From assembly GCA_044507525.1 (NCBI GenBank), contig JBIQJM010000081.1:1-14756 (forward strand): 14,756 nucleotides of DNA, written 5' to 3'. Positions 1 through 7,495 of this stretch are shown here, piece by piece. The first letter of the stretch is position 1. Every line of letters starts with the position of its first letter. The DNA comes from Zeimonas sp044507525. Lineage in GTDB: Bacteria > Pseudomonadota > Gammaproteobacteria > Burkholderiales > Burkholderiaceae_E. A model generated the notes under the pieces. It saw only the letters and a program-made list of their open reading frames with translations, ran no database searches and was not told the DNA's origin. The position numbers were made by a program, and so were the translations under genes.

Positions 1-928
1 TGGCCATCGCCGGATCGGGCAGCCGGTTGCCGAAGGCGATCGGCGTGTCGGGCAGGAGCTTCTTGGCACGCGCGGCGAGCCGCCTCCAGTGGCCGGGCGG
101 AACGTCGCGGCCGATCGACGACTCGGGCGCTTCCTGCCAGCCGACCGTGACGCTGATCATGTCGACGCCGTGCTCGGCGGCCAGCGCCATCAGTTCGAAG
201 CACTCGTCTTCGGTGTTGCCGCCCCAGCGGTCCATCAGCTCGTTGCCGTTCAGCCGCACGACCAGCGGCGCGTCGCCCTGCACCTGCTTGATCGCGTCGA
301 TCAGCTCGCACATGAAGCGGCCGCGGTTGCGCACCGAGCCGCCGTACTCGTCGGTGCGCCGGTTGGTGAACTTCGAGTTGAAGGTCGCCAGCAGGTAGCC
401 CATGAAGCTGGTGACCTCGGTGCCGTCGAAGCCGGCCTTCAGCGCGCGCTTCGCGGCGTCGGCGTGCTGCTGGATCGTGACCTTGATCTGCTCCTTCGTG
501 ATCTCGCGCGGCGGGCGGAAGTGCGGCAGCGTCTGCGGAACGATCGAAGGCTGCAGGCAGTAGCCGAGGTCGATGCCGCCGTAGCGCCCGGCGTGCAGGA
601 TCTGCTGGATCGAGATCGCGCCGGCGTCGCGGATGTAGCCGGCGATCTTCTCGAACTCCGGCAGGAACTTGTCGTCGTGGATCGCGGTCTGCCGGAAGTA
701 CGCCTTGCCCTCGCCGAGCGGATCGGGATAGGCGCCCTGGTTCGTGATGATGCCGCAGCCGGTCTTGGCGATGACCTGCGTGCGGCCGAGCTCGCGGATG
801 GTGATCGTGCCGTCGCGGTTGTTGTAGTTCGAGACGCAGCACGATCCGTACTTGATGCGGTTGCGGCTCTTCAGCTTGCCCCAGGAAGCGGGCTCGAACA
901 GGCGGTTCAGGGTTGCGGTCTCGGCCAT
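1..928 (-). CDS. NADH:flavin oxidoreductase, old yellow enzyme family (3' end outside window)
   Basis: The first 309 codons are visible; the gene runs off the left edge. The protein is an FMN TIM-barrel reductase of the old yellow enzyme/2,4-dienoyl-CoA reductase family. Visible family marks are the N-terminal strand with KYGSCCVSNY (about residues 26-35), the HAGR motif at 112-115, and the GYLL..F segment followed by NRRTDEYGGS near 177-198. The usual HAAHGYLL is altered to TSFMGYLL. The start ATG shares its A with the TGA stop of the upstream ligase (TGATG), so translation is probably coupled. Related OYE domains form the C-terminal half of 2-aminobenzoyl-CoA monooxygenase/reductase and of fused salicylyl-CoA 5-hydroxylases. 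The ligase neighbour and the nearby monooxygenase suggest it reduces a dearomatised aryl-CoA product; that is inference. It could instead act on an enoyl-CoA. It cannot be seen whether a second FAD/NAD domain follows. Confidence 0.88.
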   Translation of the reverse strand, partial: MAETATLNRLFEPASWGKLKSRNRIKYGSCCVSNYNNRDGTITIRELGRTQVIAKTGCGIITNQGAYPDPLGEGKAYFRQTAIHDDKFLPEFEKIAGYIRDAGAISIQQILHAGRYGGIDLGYCLQPSIVPQTLPHFRPPREITKEQIKVTIQQHADAAKRALKAGFDGTEVTSFMGYLLATFNSKFTNRRTDEYGGSVRNRGRFMCELIDAIKQVQGDAPLVVRLNGNELMDRWGGNTEDECFELMALAAEHGVDMISVTVGWQEAPESSIGRDVPPGHWRRLAARAKKLLPDTPIAFGNRLPDPAMA

Positions 929-2589
929 CACAGGGTTCCGGGTTGTGCCTCGTCTCGCGCTTCGCGTGCGAGCGTCTCGGCGATTCTTTCGCGGAGGTCG
1001 CGCCGCAGGATCTTTCCTGCGGCGCTGATCGGGAACTGCTCGAGCAGCTCGAGGCGCTCGGGTAGCTTGAACCTGGCGATGCGCTGCTCGAGCAGGAACT
1101 TCGACAGCTGCGGCAAATCGAGCGCGGCGCCCGGTCGGAGCACGACGAAGGCGCAGGCCTTCTCGCCGAAGACCGGGTCGGGCATGCCGACGACGCAGCA
1201 ACCGAGCACCGCCGGATGCGCGAGGATCAGGTTCTCGACTTCGTCGCAGCTGATCTTCTCGCCGCCGCGGTTGATCAGGTCCTTCTTGCGGCCTTCGGTG
1301 TACAGGTACCGTCCCTGCTTGCGCACGACGTCGCCCATCCGGTAGAAGCCGTCGGCGGTGAACGCGGTGGCGTTGGTCTGCGGCGCGTCGTAGTAGCCGA
1401 GGATGGTGTAGGGGCCGCGCGTGAGCAACTCGCCCGGCTCGCCGTCGGCCACCTCGTTGCCGTCCGCGTCGACGACGCGCAGTTCGTCGTGCTCGCAGAC
1501 CGGCGTACCCGAGCTTTCCATCATCCGCTCGTCCGAAGCGTCGAGCGGCACGATGTTGATGAGTCCCTCGGCGGTTCCGTAGATCTCCTGCGGCACGCAG
1601 CCCCATTGCTCGCGCACGCGCCGGCGCAGCTCGGGCGCGAGCCGTGCGCCTCCGTTCTGCACGACGCGCAGCGACGAGAGGTCGTGGCGCGCCGCGACCG
1701 GCGAGTTCAGCCACTGCGTGACGAGCGGGACGGCGGCCGGGAGAATCGTGACGCGATGGCGTTCGACGAGCGCAAACACCGTCTCGGCGTCGTGGCCGGC
1801 GGACAGCACGACGGTTGCGCCTGCCGCCAGGCAGGCGAGGATGCCGGGGCTCGCGAGGTTGTAGTTGTGGCCGAGCGGCAGCACGACGAGCATCACGCTC
1901 GATGCGTCGATCTGCGCCACGCGGCCGCAGGCCTTCGCGTTGAGCAGGTAGTCGTTGTGCGTGCGCGGAATGAGCTTGGGAAGCGCCGTCGTGCCGCCCG
2001 AGAGCAGCATCAGCGCGACCTCCGACGGATCGATGGTCGGCAGCGGCCGCTCGCTTGCCGGCGCGGGGTCGTCGGACTGCAGCGAAGCGAGCGCGATCTG
2101 CCCGTCGAGCGCGTCCCCGGCGACGAAGACGTGCTCGAGCGTTTCGCATTCGCCGCGCAGCTCCTCGGCGAGCGGCCGGTAGTCGAAGCCGCGCACGAGG
2201 TCGGGCACGAACAGCGCGCGTGCCTTTGCGTGCCGAACGAAGTGCGACAGCTCGGTGTGCCGATGCGCCGGCAGGGCGAGCACCGGAACGACGCCGGCCC
2301 GCACGAGCGCGAAGAACGCGATGACGAAGTCGGGAACGTTGGGCAGCTGCACGACGACGCGGTCGAGCGGGCGCAGTCCGAGGGCGGCGAAGCGGCGCGC
2401 GAGCGTCTCGCTGCACGCGAGGAGCTCGCGATACGAGATGCGCCGCTCGCCGTATGCGATCGCGGTGTGGCCCGGGAAACGCACGGCGCTCTGCTCGAGC
2501 ATTTCCCACAGCGTGATGTCTTCCCAATAGCCGAGCGCGCGCCAGCGGGCAGCGAGCGACTCGGGCCAGGGCGTACAGCCGGCCAGCAT
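928..2589 (-). CDS. Aryl-acid AMP ligase / aryl-CoA ligase, DhbE/EntE-like (salicylate-type substrate likely)
   Basis: A 553-residue adenylate-forming enzyme that activates a carboxylic acid with ATP and then, in the CoA-ligase members, passes it to CoA. Motifs in order: LSGGTTALPK (196-205, phosphate loop), YGTAEG (337-342), YRMGD (416-420), GRKKDLINRGGEKIS (433-447), and catalytic Lys526 in ISAAGKILRR. It starts with a TPWP segment and aligns over its full length with remembered 2,3-dihydroxybenzoate-AMP ligases such as DhbE, which supports the ATG chosen. HNY at 241-243 matches the DhbE motif in which Asn contacts the 2-hydroxyl of the ring, so a 2-hydroxy- or 2-aminobenzoate is the likely substrate. 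No carrier-protein or siderophore genes are seen, and the next gene is an OYE reductase, so a CoA-ligase role (as in salicylyl-CoA ligase) is favoured over siderophore synthesis. An AAAGGG lies 5 bases before the ATG. Confidence 0.9.
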   Translation of the reverse strand: MLAGCTPWPESLAARWRALGYWEDITLWEMLEQSAVRFPGHTAIAYGERRISYRELLACSETLARRFAALGLRPLDRVVVQLPNVPDFVIAFFALVRAGVVPVLALPAHRHTELSHFVRHAKARALFVPDLVRGFDYRPLAEELRGECETLEHVFVAGDALDGQIALASLQSDDPAPASERPLPTIDPSEVALMLLSGGTTALPKLIPRTHNDYLLNAKACGRVAQIDASSVMLVVLPLGHNYNLASPGILACLAAGATVVLSAGHDAETVFALVERHRVTILPAAVPLVTQWLNSPVAARHDLSSLRVVQNGGARLAPELRRRVREQWGCVPQEIYGTAEGLINIVPLDASDERMMESSGTPVCEHDELRVVDADGNEVADGEPGELLTRGPYTILGYYDAPQTNATAFTADGFYRMGDVVRKQGRYLYTEGRKKDLINRGGEKISCDEVENLILAHPAVLGCCVVGMPDPVFGEKACAFVVLRPGAALDLPQLSKFLLEQRIARFKLPERLELLEQFPISAAGKILRRDLRERIAETLAREARDEAQPGTL

Positions 2590-2661
2590 CGAGGCCCTTT
2601 ACTCAGGGGATTGGAAGATGCACCCGAACGGCAGCGCGGCGCGCCGCCGGGCGTCCGGACG

Positions 2662-2689
2662 ATGGTACACAGCGCGCGCGTCCTTGCAA
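2662..2689 (-). promoter_or_regulatory. Candidate sigma70 promoter for the ligase-OYE pair
   Basis: On the minus strand TTGCAA (2684-2689) is followed by a 16-base spacer and TACCAT (2662-2667). Each box matches the consensus at four of six positions. It lies in the 128-base gap between the desulfurase stop and the ligase start. The leader downstream contains the 12-base palindrome GCGGCGCGCCGC (2636-2647). The call is weak; read-through from the desulfurase gene is equally possible. Confidence 0.3.
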
Positions 2690-2717
2690 GCATCGCGCGC
2701 GTCGTTCTTGCTCTGTA

Positions 2718-3890
2718 TCAAGCGAGTGCGACGTGCCCGCTCGTGCGACCGCTGCGCAGGCGCCGCACGCGCTCGATGACGCACGACGCGGCGCGTTCGA
2801 TCTCGTCGGCCGTGTTTCCCCGCCCGAGCCCGAAGCGCAGCACCGCCGCTGCACCCGGTTGCGTGGCGCCGATCGCCTCGAGCACGTGCGAGGGCTTCGC
2901 CTGCGACGACGAACACGCGGCGCCGGCCGACAGCGCGAGCTCCGGCAGCCCCAGCAGCAGCGCGTCGGCGTCGACGCCCTCGATGGTGACGTTCAGGTTC
3001 GCGGCGAGCCGCTGCCGCGCCGGGCCGTTCACCGTCACGCCGTCGATCGATTCGAGCAGCCGGTCTCGCAGCCGGTCGCGCAGCGCGGCGATGCGCTCGT
3101 TGTCGGCGTTCATCGACTGCACGGCGAGCTCGCACGCGAGGCCCAGGCCGACGATTCCCGGCACGTTGAGCGTTCCCGGCCGCAGGCCCCGTTCCTGCCC
3201 GCCGCCGTCGACGAGCGCCTCGACCTGCACCGTGTCCGGCCGACCGCGCACGTAGAGTGCGCCCACGCCCTTCGGGCCGTGGATCTTGTGCGCCGAGATC
3301 GACAGCAGGTCGATCGACATCGCGTCGACGTCGAGCGGTACGCGCCCGAGCGCCTGCGTGGCGTCGACGTGGAAGACGGCGCCGGAGCGGCGGACGACGC
3401 GGCCGATGTCGGCGATCGGCTCGATCGTTCCGATCTCGTTGTTCGCCGCCATCACCGAGACGAATGCGGTGTCGGGGCGAAGCGCGCGTTCGACGTCGGC
3501 CGGGTCGACGAATCCGTGCCGGTCGACCGGCAGCACGCTGAGCCGCCATCCCTCGCGTTCGAGGCGTCGGCAGCTGTCGAGCACCGAACGGTGCTCGATC
3601 GCGCTGGTGACCAGGTGTGCACCGGGGTGCCGGCGCGCGATCCCCTGCAGCGCGATGCCGTTCGACTCGGTGGCTCCCGACGTGAAGAAGACCTCCGAGT
3701 AGCGGGCGCGCAGCGCTTCGGCGACGCGCTCGCGCGCCTGCTCGACCGCGGCGGACGCGTTGCGGCCGAAGACGTGCGTGCGGTTCGACGCATTGCCGTA
3801 GTCGTGCACGAAGTACGGAAGCATCGCGTCGAGCACCCGCGCGTCGACCGGTGTGGTCGAGTGGTGATCGAGATAGACGGGCACGGACAT
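2718..3890 (-). CDS. Cysteine desulfurase, group I NifS/IscS-like
   Basis: A 390-residue PLP enzyme that removes sulfur from L-cysteine as an enzyme-bound persulfide. It opens with the typical YLDHHSTTP. Visible marks are His100 in AIEHRSV, the NNEIG motif (150-154), His174/Asp176/Gln179 in HVDATQA, the PLP lysine Lys202 in SAHKIHGPKG, and the persulfide cysteine Cys326 in SAGAACSSSQAKPSHVL. The loop around Cys326 is the longer group I kind. Length is near the family norm of about 390-400. The ATG at 3890 is chosen because homology begins there; an upstream GTG at 3977 would add 29 unrelated residues and run into the ribosome site of the divergent gene. No iscU, iscA or fdx is adjacent, so this is probably a secondary desulfurase rather than the main IscS. 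Its link to the neighbouring aromatic genes is unknown. The distance to the ligase start is 128 bases. Confidence 0.9.
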   Translation of the reverse strand: MSVPVYLDHHSTTPVDARVLDAMLPYFVHDYGNASNRTHVFGRNASAAVEQARERVAEALRARYSEVFFTSGATESNGIALQGIARRHPGAHLVTSAIEHRSVLDSCRRLEREGWRLSVLPVDRHGFVDPADVERALRPDTAFVSVMAANNEIGTIEPIADIGRVVRRSGAVFHVDATQALGRVPLDVDAMSIDLLSISAHKIHGPKGVGALYVRGRPDTVQVEALVDGGGQERGLRPGTLNVPGIVGLGLACELAVQSMNADNERIAALRDRLRDRLLESIDGVTVNGPARQRLAANLNVTIEGVDADALLLGLPELALSAGAACSSSQAKPSHVLEAIGATQPGAAAVLRFGLGRGNTADEIERAASCVIERVRRLRSGRTSGHVALA

Positions 3891-3912
3891 TCTGTCGTTC
3901 GGAACGCCGCTG

Positions 3913-3941
3913 TTGGCTGCATCGGCGGCAGCGGCGAGAAT
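3913..3941 (+). promoter_or_regulatory. Candidate promoter for the FAD monooxygenase gene
   Basis: In the 101-base divergent spacer, TTGGCT (3913-3918) and GAGAAT (3936-3941) are separated by 17 bases, each four of six to consensus. Transcription would start near 3948 and leave a leader of about 44 bases carrying a strong ribosome site, GGAGGAG at 3978-3984. The box scores are modest, so confidence is low. Confidence 0.33.
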
Positions 3942-3991
3942 AGCGCCGTCGCCGGCGCCCGCCTTGACGCCGATCACGGAGGAGACGCTCG

Positions 3992-5128
3992 ATGAAAGTG
4001 CTGATCGTCGGAGCCGGCCCCGCCGGGTCGTACCTCGCCTACCTGCTCAAGCGCCGCGACCCCCGCATCGAAGTGCGCATCGTCGAGCAGAACCCGCCCG
4101 ACTCCACCTTCGGATTCGGCGTCGTCTTCTCCGACCGCGCGCTCGAATTCCTGCGCGACGACGACGAGGCGACCTACGAACTGATCGCGCCGCGGATGCA
4201 GCGCTGGCACGACCTGTCGATCCACCATCGGGGCGAACGCATCACGATCGACGGCATCGGTTTCGCGGCGATCGGTCGACTCGAGTTGCTGCGCCTGCTG
4301 CATCGCCGGCTGCATTCGGTGCGCGTCGAGCCGGAGTATCGGCACCTGGTCGGCGACGTGCGCGAGTTCGACGGCTACGACCTCGTCGTCGGCGCCGACG
4401 GGCTGAATTCCTTCGTGCGCAGCGGGAACGAGCGTCGATTCGGCACGTCGATCGAGAACCTGCGCAACCGCTTCGCCTGGTACGGCACGACGAAGCGCTT
4501 CGAGACGCTGAGCCAGACCTTCGTCTCCAACGAGGCCGGCACCTTCAATGCGCACCACTATCGATACGCGCCCGAGATGAGCACCTTCATCGTCGAGTGC
4601 GATCCCGACACCTGGCTGCGCGCCGGCTTCGCCGAGATGGACGAGGCGGCGACCAGGGCGTACTGCGAGCGCGTATTCGCCGCCACGCTCGAAGGCCATC
4701 CGCTCGTCGCCAACAGGTCGGTATGGCGGCAGTTCCCGAAACTGTGGAACGAGCACTGGCACGCGGGCAATCGGGTGCTGATCGGCGACGCGCTGCACAC
4801 CGCGCACTTCTCGATCGGCTCGGGTACGCGACTCGCCTTCGAAGACGCGATCGCGCTCGATCGCAGCCTCGCCGAGCACCGTGACTCGCTCCCCGATGCG
4901 CTCGCCGCCTACGAAGCGCAGCGCAAGCCGATCGTGCGCAAGCTCGTCGCGGCGGCGAATGCCAGCGCCGAGTGGTACGAGAACTTCGGCGAGCACATGC
5001 GCCTGGAACCATGGGACCTCGCGTGGCACTACATCCAGCGCAGCGGACGCGTCGACTTCGAACGCCTCAGGCGCATCTCGCCGCTGTTCGTGCAGGGCTA
5101 CGAGCAGCACGCGAAAGGCGAAGGCTGA
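3992..5128 (+). CDS. FAD-dependent monooxygenase, salicylyl-CoA 5-hydroxylase / 2-aminobenzoyl-CoA monooxygenase type
   Basis: A 378-residue group A flavin monooxygenase, which would insert one oxygen atom from O2 into an aromatic ring using NAD(P)H. It has the FAD Rossmann motif GAGPAG (7-12), the GADG motif (134-137), and the second FAD motif with Gly265-Asp266 followed by LHTAHFSIGSGTRLAFEDA. The stretches FAWYGTTKRFETLSQTFV and FNAHHYRYAPEMSTF are characteristic of the subfamily acting on aryl-CoA thioesters rather than free acids. The size fits the stand-alone monooxygenase domain; the C-terminal OYE domain of the fused enzymes is missing, and an OYE gene lies about 3 kb away on the other strand. 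The ATG is supported by GGAGGAG seven bases upstream. It is divergent from the cysteine desulfurase gene and 66 bases ahead of the PAP2 gene. Substrate is inferred: salicylyl-CoA, 2-aminobenzoyl-CoA or a close relative. Confidence 0.88.
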   Translation: MKVLIVGAGPAGSYLAYLLKRRDPRIEVRIVEQNPPDSTFGFGVVFSDRALEFLRDDDEATYELIAPRMQRWHDLSIHHRGERITIDGIGFAAIGRLELLRLLHRRLHSVRVEPEYRHLVGDVREFDGYDLVVGADGLNSFVRSGNERRFGTSIENLRNRFAWYGTTKRFETLSQTFVSNEAGTFNAHHYRYAPEMSTFIVECDPDTWLRAGFAEMDEAATRAYCERVFAATLEGHPLVANRSVWRQFPKLWNEHWHAGNRVLIGDALHTAHFSIGSGTRLAFEDAIALDRSLAEHRDSLPDALAAYEAQRKPIVRKLVAAANASAEWYENFGEHMRLEPWDLAWHYIQRSGRVDFERLRRISPLFVQGYEQHAKGEG

Positions 5129-5194
5129 GCGATCGCTCGCGACGATGACCGTCGTCGAGCTTTCCTTCGGCGTCGTGCCGGTGTCCGAGCCGTC

Positions 5195-6022
5195 GTGAGC
5201 CCGGGCGTCTTCGCCGGTGCGGGTCTCGAACCGGAGGTCGCGATTGCGCAGTGGCTGGGCATCCACGCACTTGCCGTGTTCGCGTTCGGTCTGTGCGTGG
5301 TGCTGATGGGCGCGGCAATCGGCTGGCATCTCGTCGGGCGGCACCTCGACCTCGCCGCGTCGAGCACGCAGCCGCGGACGATTGCGGTCGTGCTGCTGCT
5401 CGTCGCCGGATTCGTCGTCCTGGTCGGCGGCGCGGCCGGTTTCGCCGAGATCGCCGACGACATCGCGCCGGGCGGCGAAGTCGCGCGCTTCGACGAGGCC
5501 TTCGCGGCCGCGCTGGCGGCGAACGTCGCTCCCGCCACGCGCGACGTCTTCGCCGTCGTCACCCGGCTGGGCGACACCGCGACGATCGCCGCCCTCGGCG
5601 CGCTCGTCGCGGGCGTGCTCGTCGCCCGCGGGCGGCGAAGGCTCGCCTTGGGCTGGGTCGTGGCGCTCGCCGGAAACGGCCTGCTGAACGAGACGCTGAA
5701 GCACGTCTTCGAACGCGTGCGGCCGGTGCACGACGCCGGCGTCGTCGCCGCCGAGGGGTGGAGCTTTCCGAGCGGGCACAGTTCCGGCGCCGTCGTCGCC
5801 TACGGCCTGCTCGCCTACGTGCTGGTCCGTGCGCTGCCCGCGCGCTGGCACCTTCCGGTCGTGCTCACGGCCGCCGCGCTGGCGTTCACGGTCGGCAGCA
5901 GCCGCGTGTTCCTGCAGGTGCACTACGCCAGCGACGTCGCCGCCGGCTTCCTGTCGGGAAGCGCGTGGCTCGCGGTGTGCATCGTCGGCTTCGAGCTCGC
6001 GCGACGCTATCGTTGGCCCTGA
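5195..6022 (+). CDS. PAP2-family membrane phosphatase
   Basis: A 275-residue integral membrane protein with several hydrophobic segments (about 18-46, 62-84, 127-143, 199-212, 219-234 and 249-266). All three motifs of the type 2 phosphatidic acid phosphatase family are present: K169-x6-R176-P177, the SGH motif at 193-195 in SFPSGHSS, and S236-R237-x5-H243-x3-D247. The His pair and Asp form the catalytic centre facing the periplasm. Likely substrates are lipid phosphates or pyrophosphates, such as phosphatidate, phosphatidylglycerophosphate or undecaprenyl pyrophosphate; the sequence does not decide. The start is a GTG at 5195 with no clear ribosome site. No ATG occurs between it and the preceding stop, and starting later would cut into the first membrane segment. 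It follows the monooxygenase gene on the same strand by 66 bases and converges with the exonuclease gene. Confidence 0.88.
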   Translation: MSPGVFAGAGLEPEVAIAQWLGIHALAVFAFGLCVVLMGAAIGWHLVGRHLDLAASSTQPRTIAVVLLLVAGFVVLVGGAAGFAEIADDIAPGGEVARFDEAFAAALAANVAPATRDVFAVVTRLGDTATIAALGALVAGVLVARGRRRLALGWVVALAGNGLLNETLKHVFERVRPVHDAGVVAAEGWSFPSGHSSGAVVAYGLLAYVLVRALPARWHLPVVLTAAALAFTVGSSRVFLQVHYASDVAAGFLSGSAWLAVCIVGFELARRYRWP

Positions 6023-6066
6023 ACCGCCCGATCGCGGCGTTCGTCGCTACGGTTCGCAGCGGACGC

Positions 6067-6858
6067 TCACGACGAGCGCTCCATGTCCAGTTCGATCCAT
6101 GCCGGTGCGTGGTCGCTCGCCTTCTCGCGACCGCGCATCGCGCGATCGACGCCGGCGGCGACCAGCCGCGCGGCCGCGCGATCGTTGAGCAGCAGGTGGT
6201 CGATGCGCATGCCCGCGTCGCGCGGCCAGCGGTTGCGGAAGTAGTCCCAGAACGTGTACATCGGCGCGGCCGGGTGCAGCGTGCGGATCGCGTCGGTCCA
6301 TCCGCCTTCGAGCATGCGCCTGTACGCAGCGCGCGTCTGCGGCTGCAGCAGCGCGTCGTTCTTCCACGAAGCCGCGGAATAGATGTCGCCGACCTCGTCG
6401 GTGGGCACGACGTTGTAGTCGCCGGCGAGCACGACCGGGGCGTCGTGCGTCGTCCACTGCATCGCGTGCGCGATCAGCCGATCGAACCAGGCGAGCTTGT
6501 AGTCGAATTTCGGACCGGGCTGCGGATTGCCGTTCGGCAGGTAGATCGACGCGACGACGACGCCGTTCACCTCGGCTTCCAGGTAGCGGCTCTGCTCGTC
6601 GGCGTCGTTCCCGGGAAGCCCGCGGCGGATCTCCACGGGCGGCGCATCGCGCGCGAGGATCGCGACGCCGTTGAAACCCTTCTGGCCGTGCCAGAGTGCG
6701 TGGTATCCGGCGTCGCGAATCGCGGCCGCGGGAAAGGTCGCGTCCGAGGTCTTGAGCTCCTGCAGGCAGGCGACGTCGGGCGAGGTCTCGCCGAGCCATT
6801 CGAGCAGGCGCGGAAGACGGCTGTTGATCCCGTTCACGTTGAAGGTGGCGATCCGCAT
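6067..6858 (-). CDS. xthA: Exodeoxyribonuclease III (AP endonuclease)
   Basis: A 263-residue member of the exonuclease III/APE family, which cuts DNA at abasic sites and removes 3' blocking groups in base excision repair in the cytoplasm. Visible active-site residues are Asn7 in the opening FNVNGI, metal ligand Glu34 in LQELK, Tyr106 in YLPNG, Asp147 and Asn149 in GDYN, Asp220 in RIDH, and Asp249-His250 in SDHAP. Length agrees with the bacterial family (about 255-270). The ATG begins exactly at the conserved MRIATFNVNG. It is convergent with the PAP2 gene (44 bases between stops) and divergent from the Nudix gene (95 bases between starts). Many betaproteobacteria carry two paralogues of this family, so the symbol is family-level. 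Confidence 0.93.
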   Translation of the reverse strand: MRIATFNVNGINSRLPRLLEWLGETSPDVACLQELKTSDATFPAAAIRDAGYHALWHGQKGFNGVAILARDAPPVEIRRGLPGNDADEQSRYLEAEVNGVVVASIYLPNGNPQPGPKFDYKLAWFDRLIAHAMQWTTHDAPVVLAGDYNVVPTDEVGDIYSAASWKNDALLQPQTRAAYRRMLEGGWTDAIRTLHPAAPMYTFWDYFRNRWPRDAGMRIDHLLLNDRAAARLVAAGVDRAMRGREKASDHAPAWIELDMERSS

Positions 6859-6953
6859 CGTCGCGCGCTCCCGGCTGGTACAGAATCGCCAAGGCTAACC
6901 GAATCGCGCAGCCCGTCCGAAGCCTGCCGCTCCCCCGTCCCGGATTGCCGAAA

Positions 6954-7424
6954 ATGCCTGCTGCCGTCCTCAGCTGCGGAATCCTCGTCGTCGACGATCG
7001 CGACGAGCTGCTGCTCTGCCACGCGACCGGAACGTCGCGCTGGGACATTCCGAAAGGCCGGCGCGAAGCGGGCGAGTCGGAGCTCGACGCGGCGCTTCGC
7101 GAGACCTTCGAGGAAACGGGACTGCGCTTCGAGCCGCGCGCGCTGCTCGAGCTCGGCCGGTTCCGCTACCGTCCCGGAAAGGACCTCCACCTGTTCGCCA
7201 CGCGCAGCGAGCGCGTGGACCCGTCGCGCTGCACCTGCTCGACGCGCTTTCGCGACGCGCGCGGCCGGCTGGTGCCCGAGATGGACGGCTACGCGTGGGT
7301 ACCGTTCGACGAAGTGCCGCGACGCTGCGCGAAGAACATGACGGCGCTGCTCACGAGGACGCTGTCGCTGCGCGAGGTGTCGGAGCGGCTGCGCGGGCGC
7401 GGTCCGGCGCCGGCAGGGTCCTGA
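6954..7424 (+). CDS. Nudix hydrolase
   Basis: A 156-residue protein with one Nudix fold. The Nudix box GX5EX7REUXEEXGU is complete: Gly35, Glu41, Arg49-Glu50, Glu53-Glu54, Gly56-Leu57. These acidic residues bind Mg2+ for hydrolysis of nucleoside diphosphates linked to another group. DIPKG before the box recalls the WDFPKG of Ap4A-type hydrolases, but the substrate cannot be assigned. Two cysteines in SRCTCS (about 91-96) sit in a loop after the core. I chose the ATG at 6954; a TTG three codons upstream (6945) is the other option, and neither has a good ribosome site. It is divergent from xthA and ends 27 bases before the tRNA terminator hairpin, so its 3' end converges with the tRNA gene. Confidence 0.88.
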   Translation: MPAAVLSCGILVVDDRDELLLCHATGTSRWDIPKGRREAGESELDAALRETFEETGLRFEPRALLELGRFRYRPGKDLHLFATRSERVDPSRCTCSTRFRDARGRLVPEMDGYAWVPFDEVPRRCAKNMTALLTRTLSLREVSERLRGRGPAPAGS

Positions 7425-7447
7425 TCGCCGGACGAGCCCCGAACGAC

Positions 7448-7470
7448 AAAGGGCTTCCTCGCGGAAGCCC
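7448..7470 (-). terminator. Rho-independent terminator of tRNA-Lys
   Basis: A perfect 8-base stem, GGGCTTCC (7451-7458) and GGAAGCCC (7463-7470), with a four-base loop. Read on the minus strand it is followed by TTTGT, the expected U-tract side. On the plus strand no T run follows, so it serves the minus-strand tRNA, 25 bases after its CCA end. A small extra stem, ACGCA/TGCGT (7480-7495), lies between. Confidence 0.82.
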
Positions 7471-7495
7471 CCTGGAACCACGCACTTCGTTGCGT

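Noticed and set aside
1216..3255. Long plus-strand frame opposite the ligase and desulfurase genes
   Set aside because: Its product is Arg/Ala/Val/Asp-rich with no domain. It is antisense to two genes with complete motifs and arises from GC-rich third positions. The same applies to plus-strand frames at 89-1345 and 2733-3995.
3891..3977. GTG at 3977 as an earlier start for the cysteine desulfurase
   Set aside because: It adds 29 residues without family similarity and would start inside the ribosome site region of the divergent monooxygenase gene.
3974..5923. A 649-codon minus-strand frame opposite the monooxygenase and PAP2 genes
   Set aside because: Low-complexity Arg/Ala/Glu/Asp composition without any family motif; the plus strand holds two genes with all their catalytic motifs.
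6023..6066. Bidirectional terminator between PAP2 and xthA
   Set aside because: Only a weak CGCT/AGCG pairing is visible and there are no T runs on either side.
5251..7341. Plus-strand frame of 696 codons across PAP2, xthA and the Nudix gene
   Set aside because: It crosses three real genes in wrong frames and is Arg-rich without domains. Similar antisense frames at 7656-9542 and 10042-11451 were rejected for the same reason.
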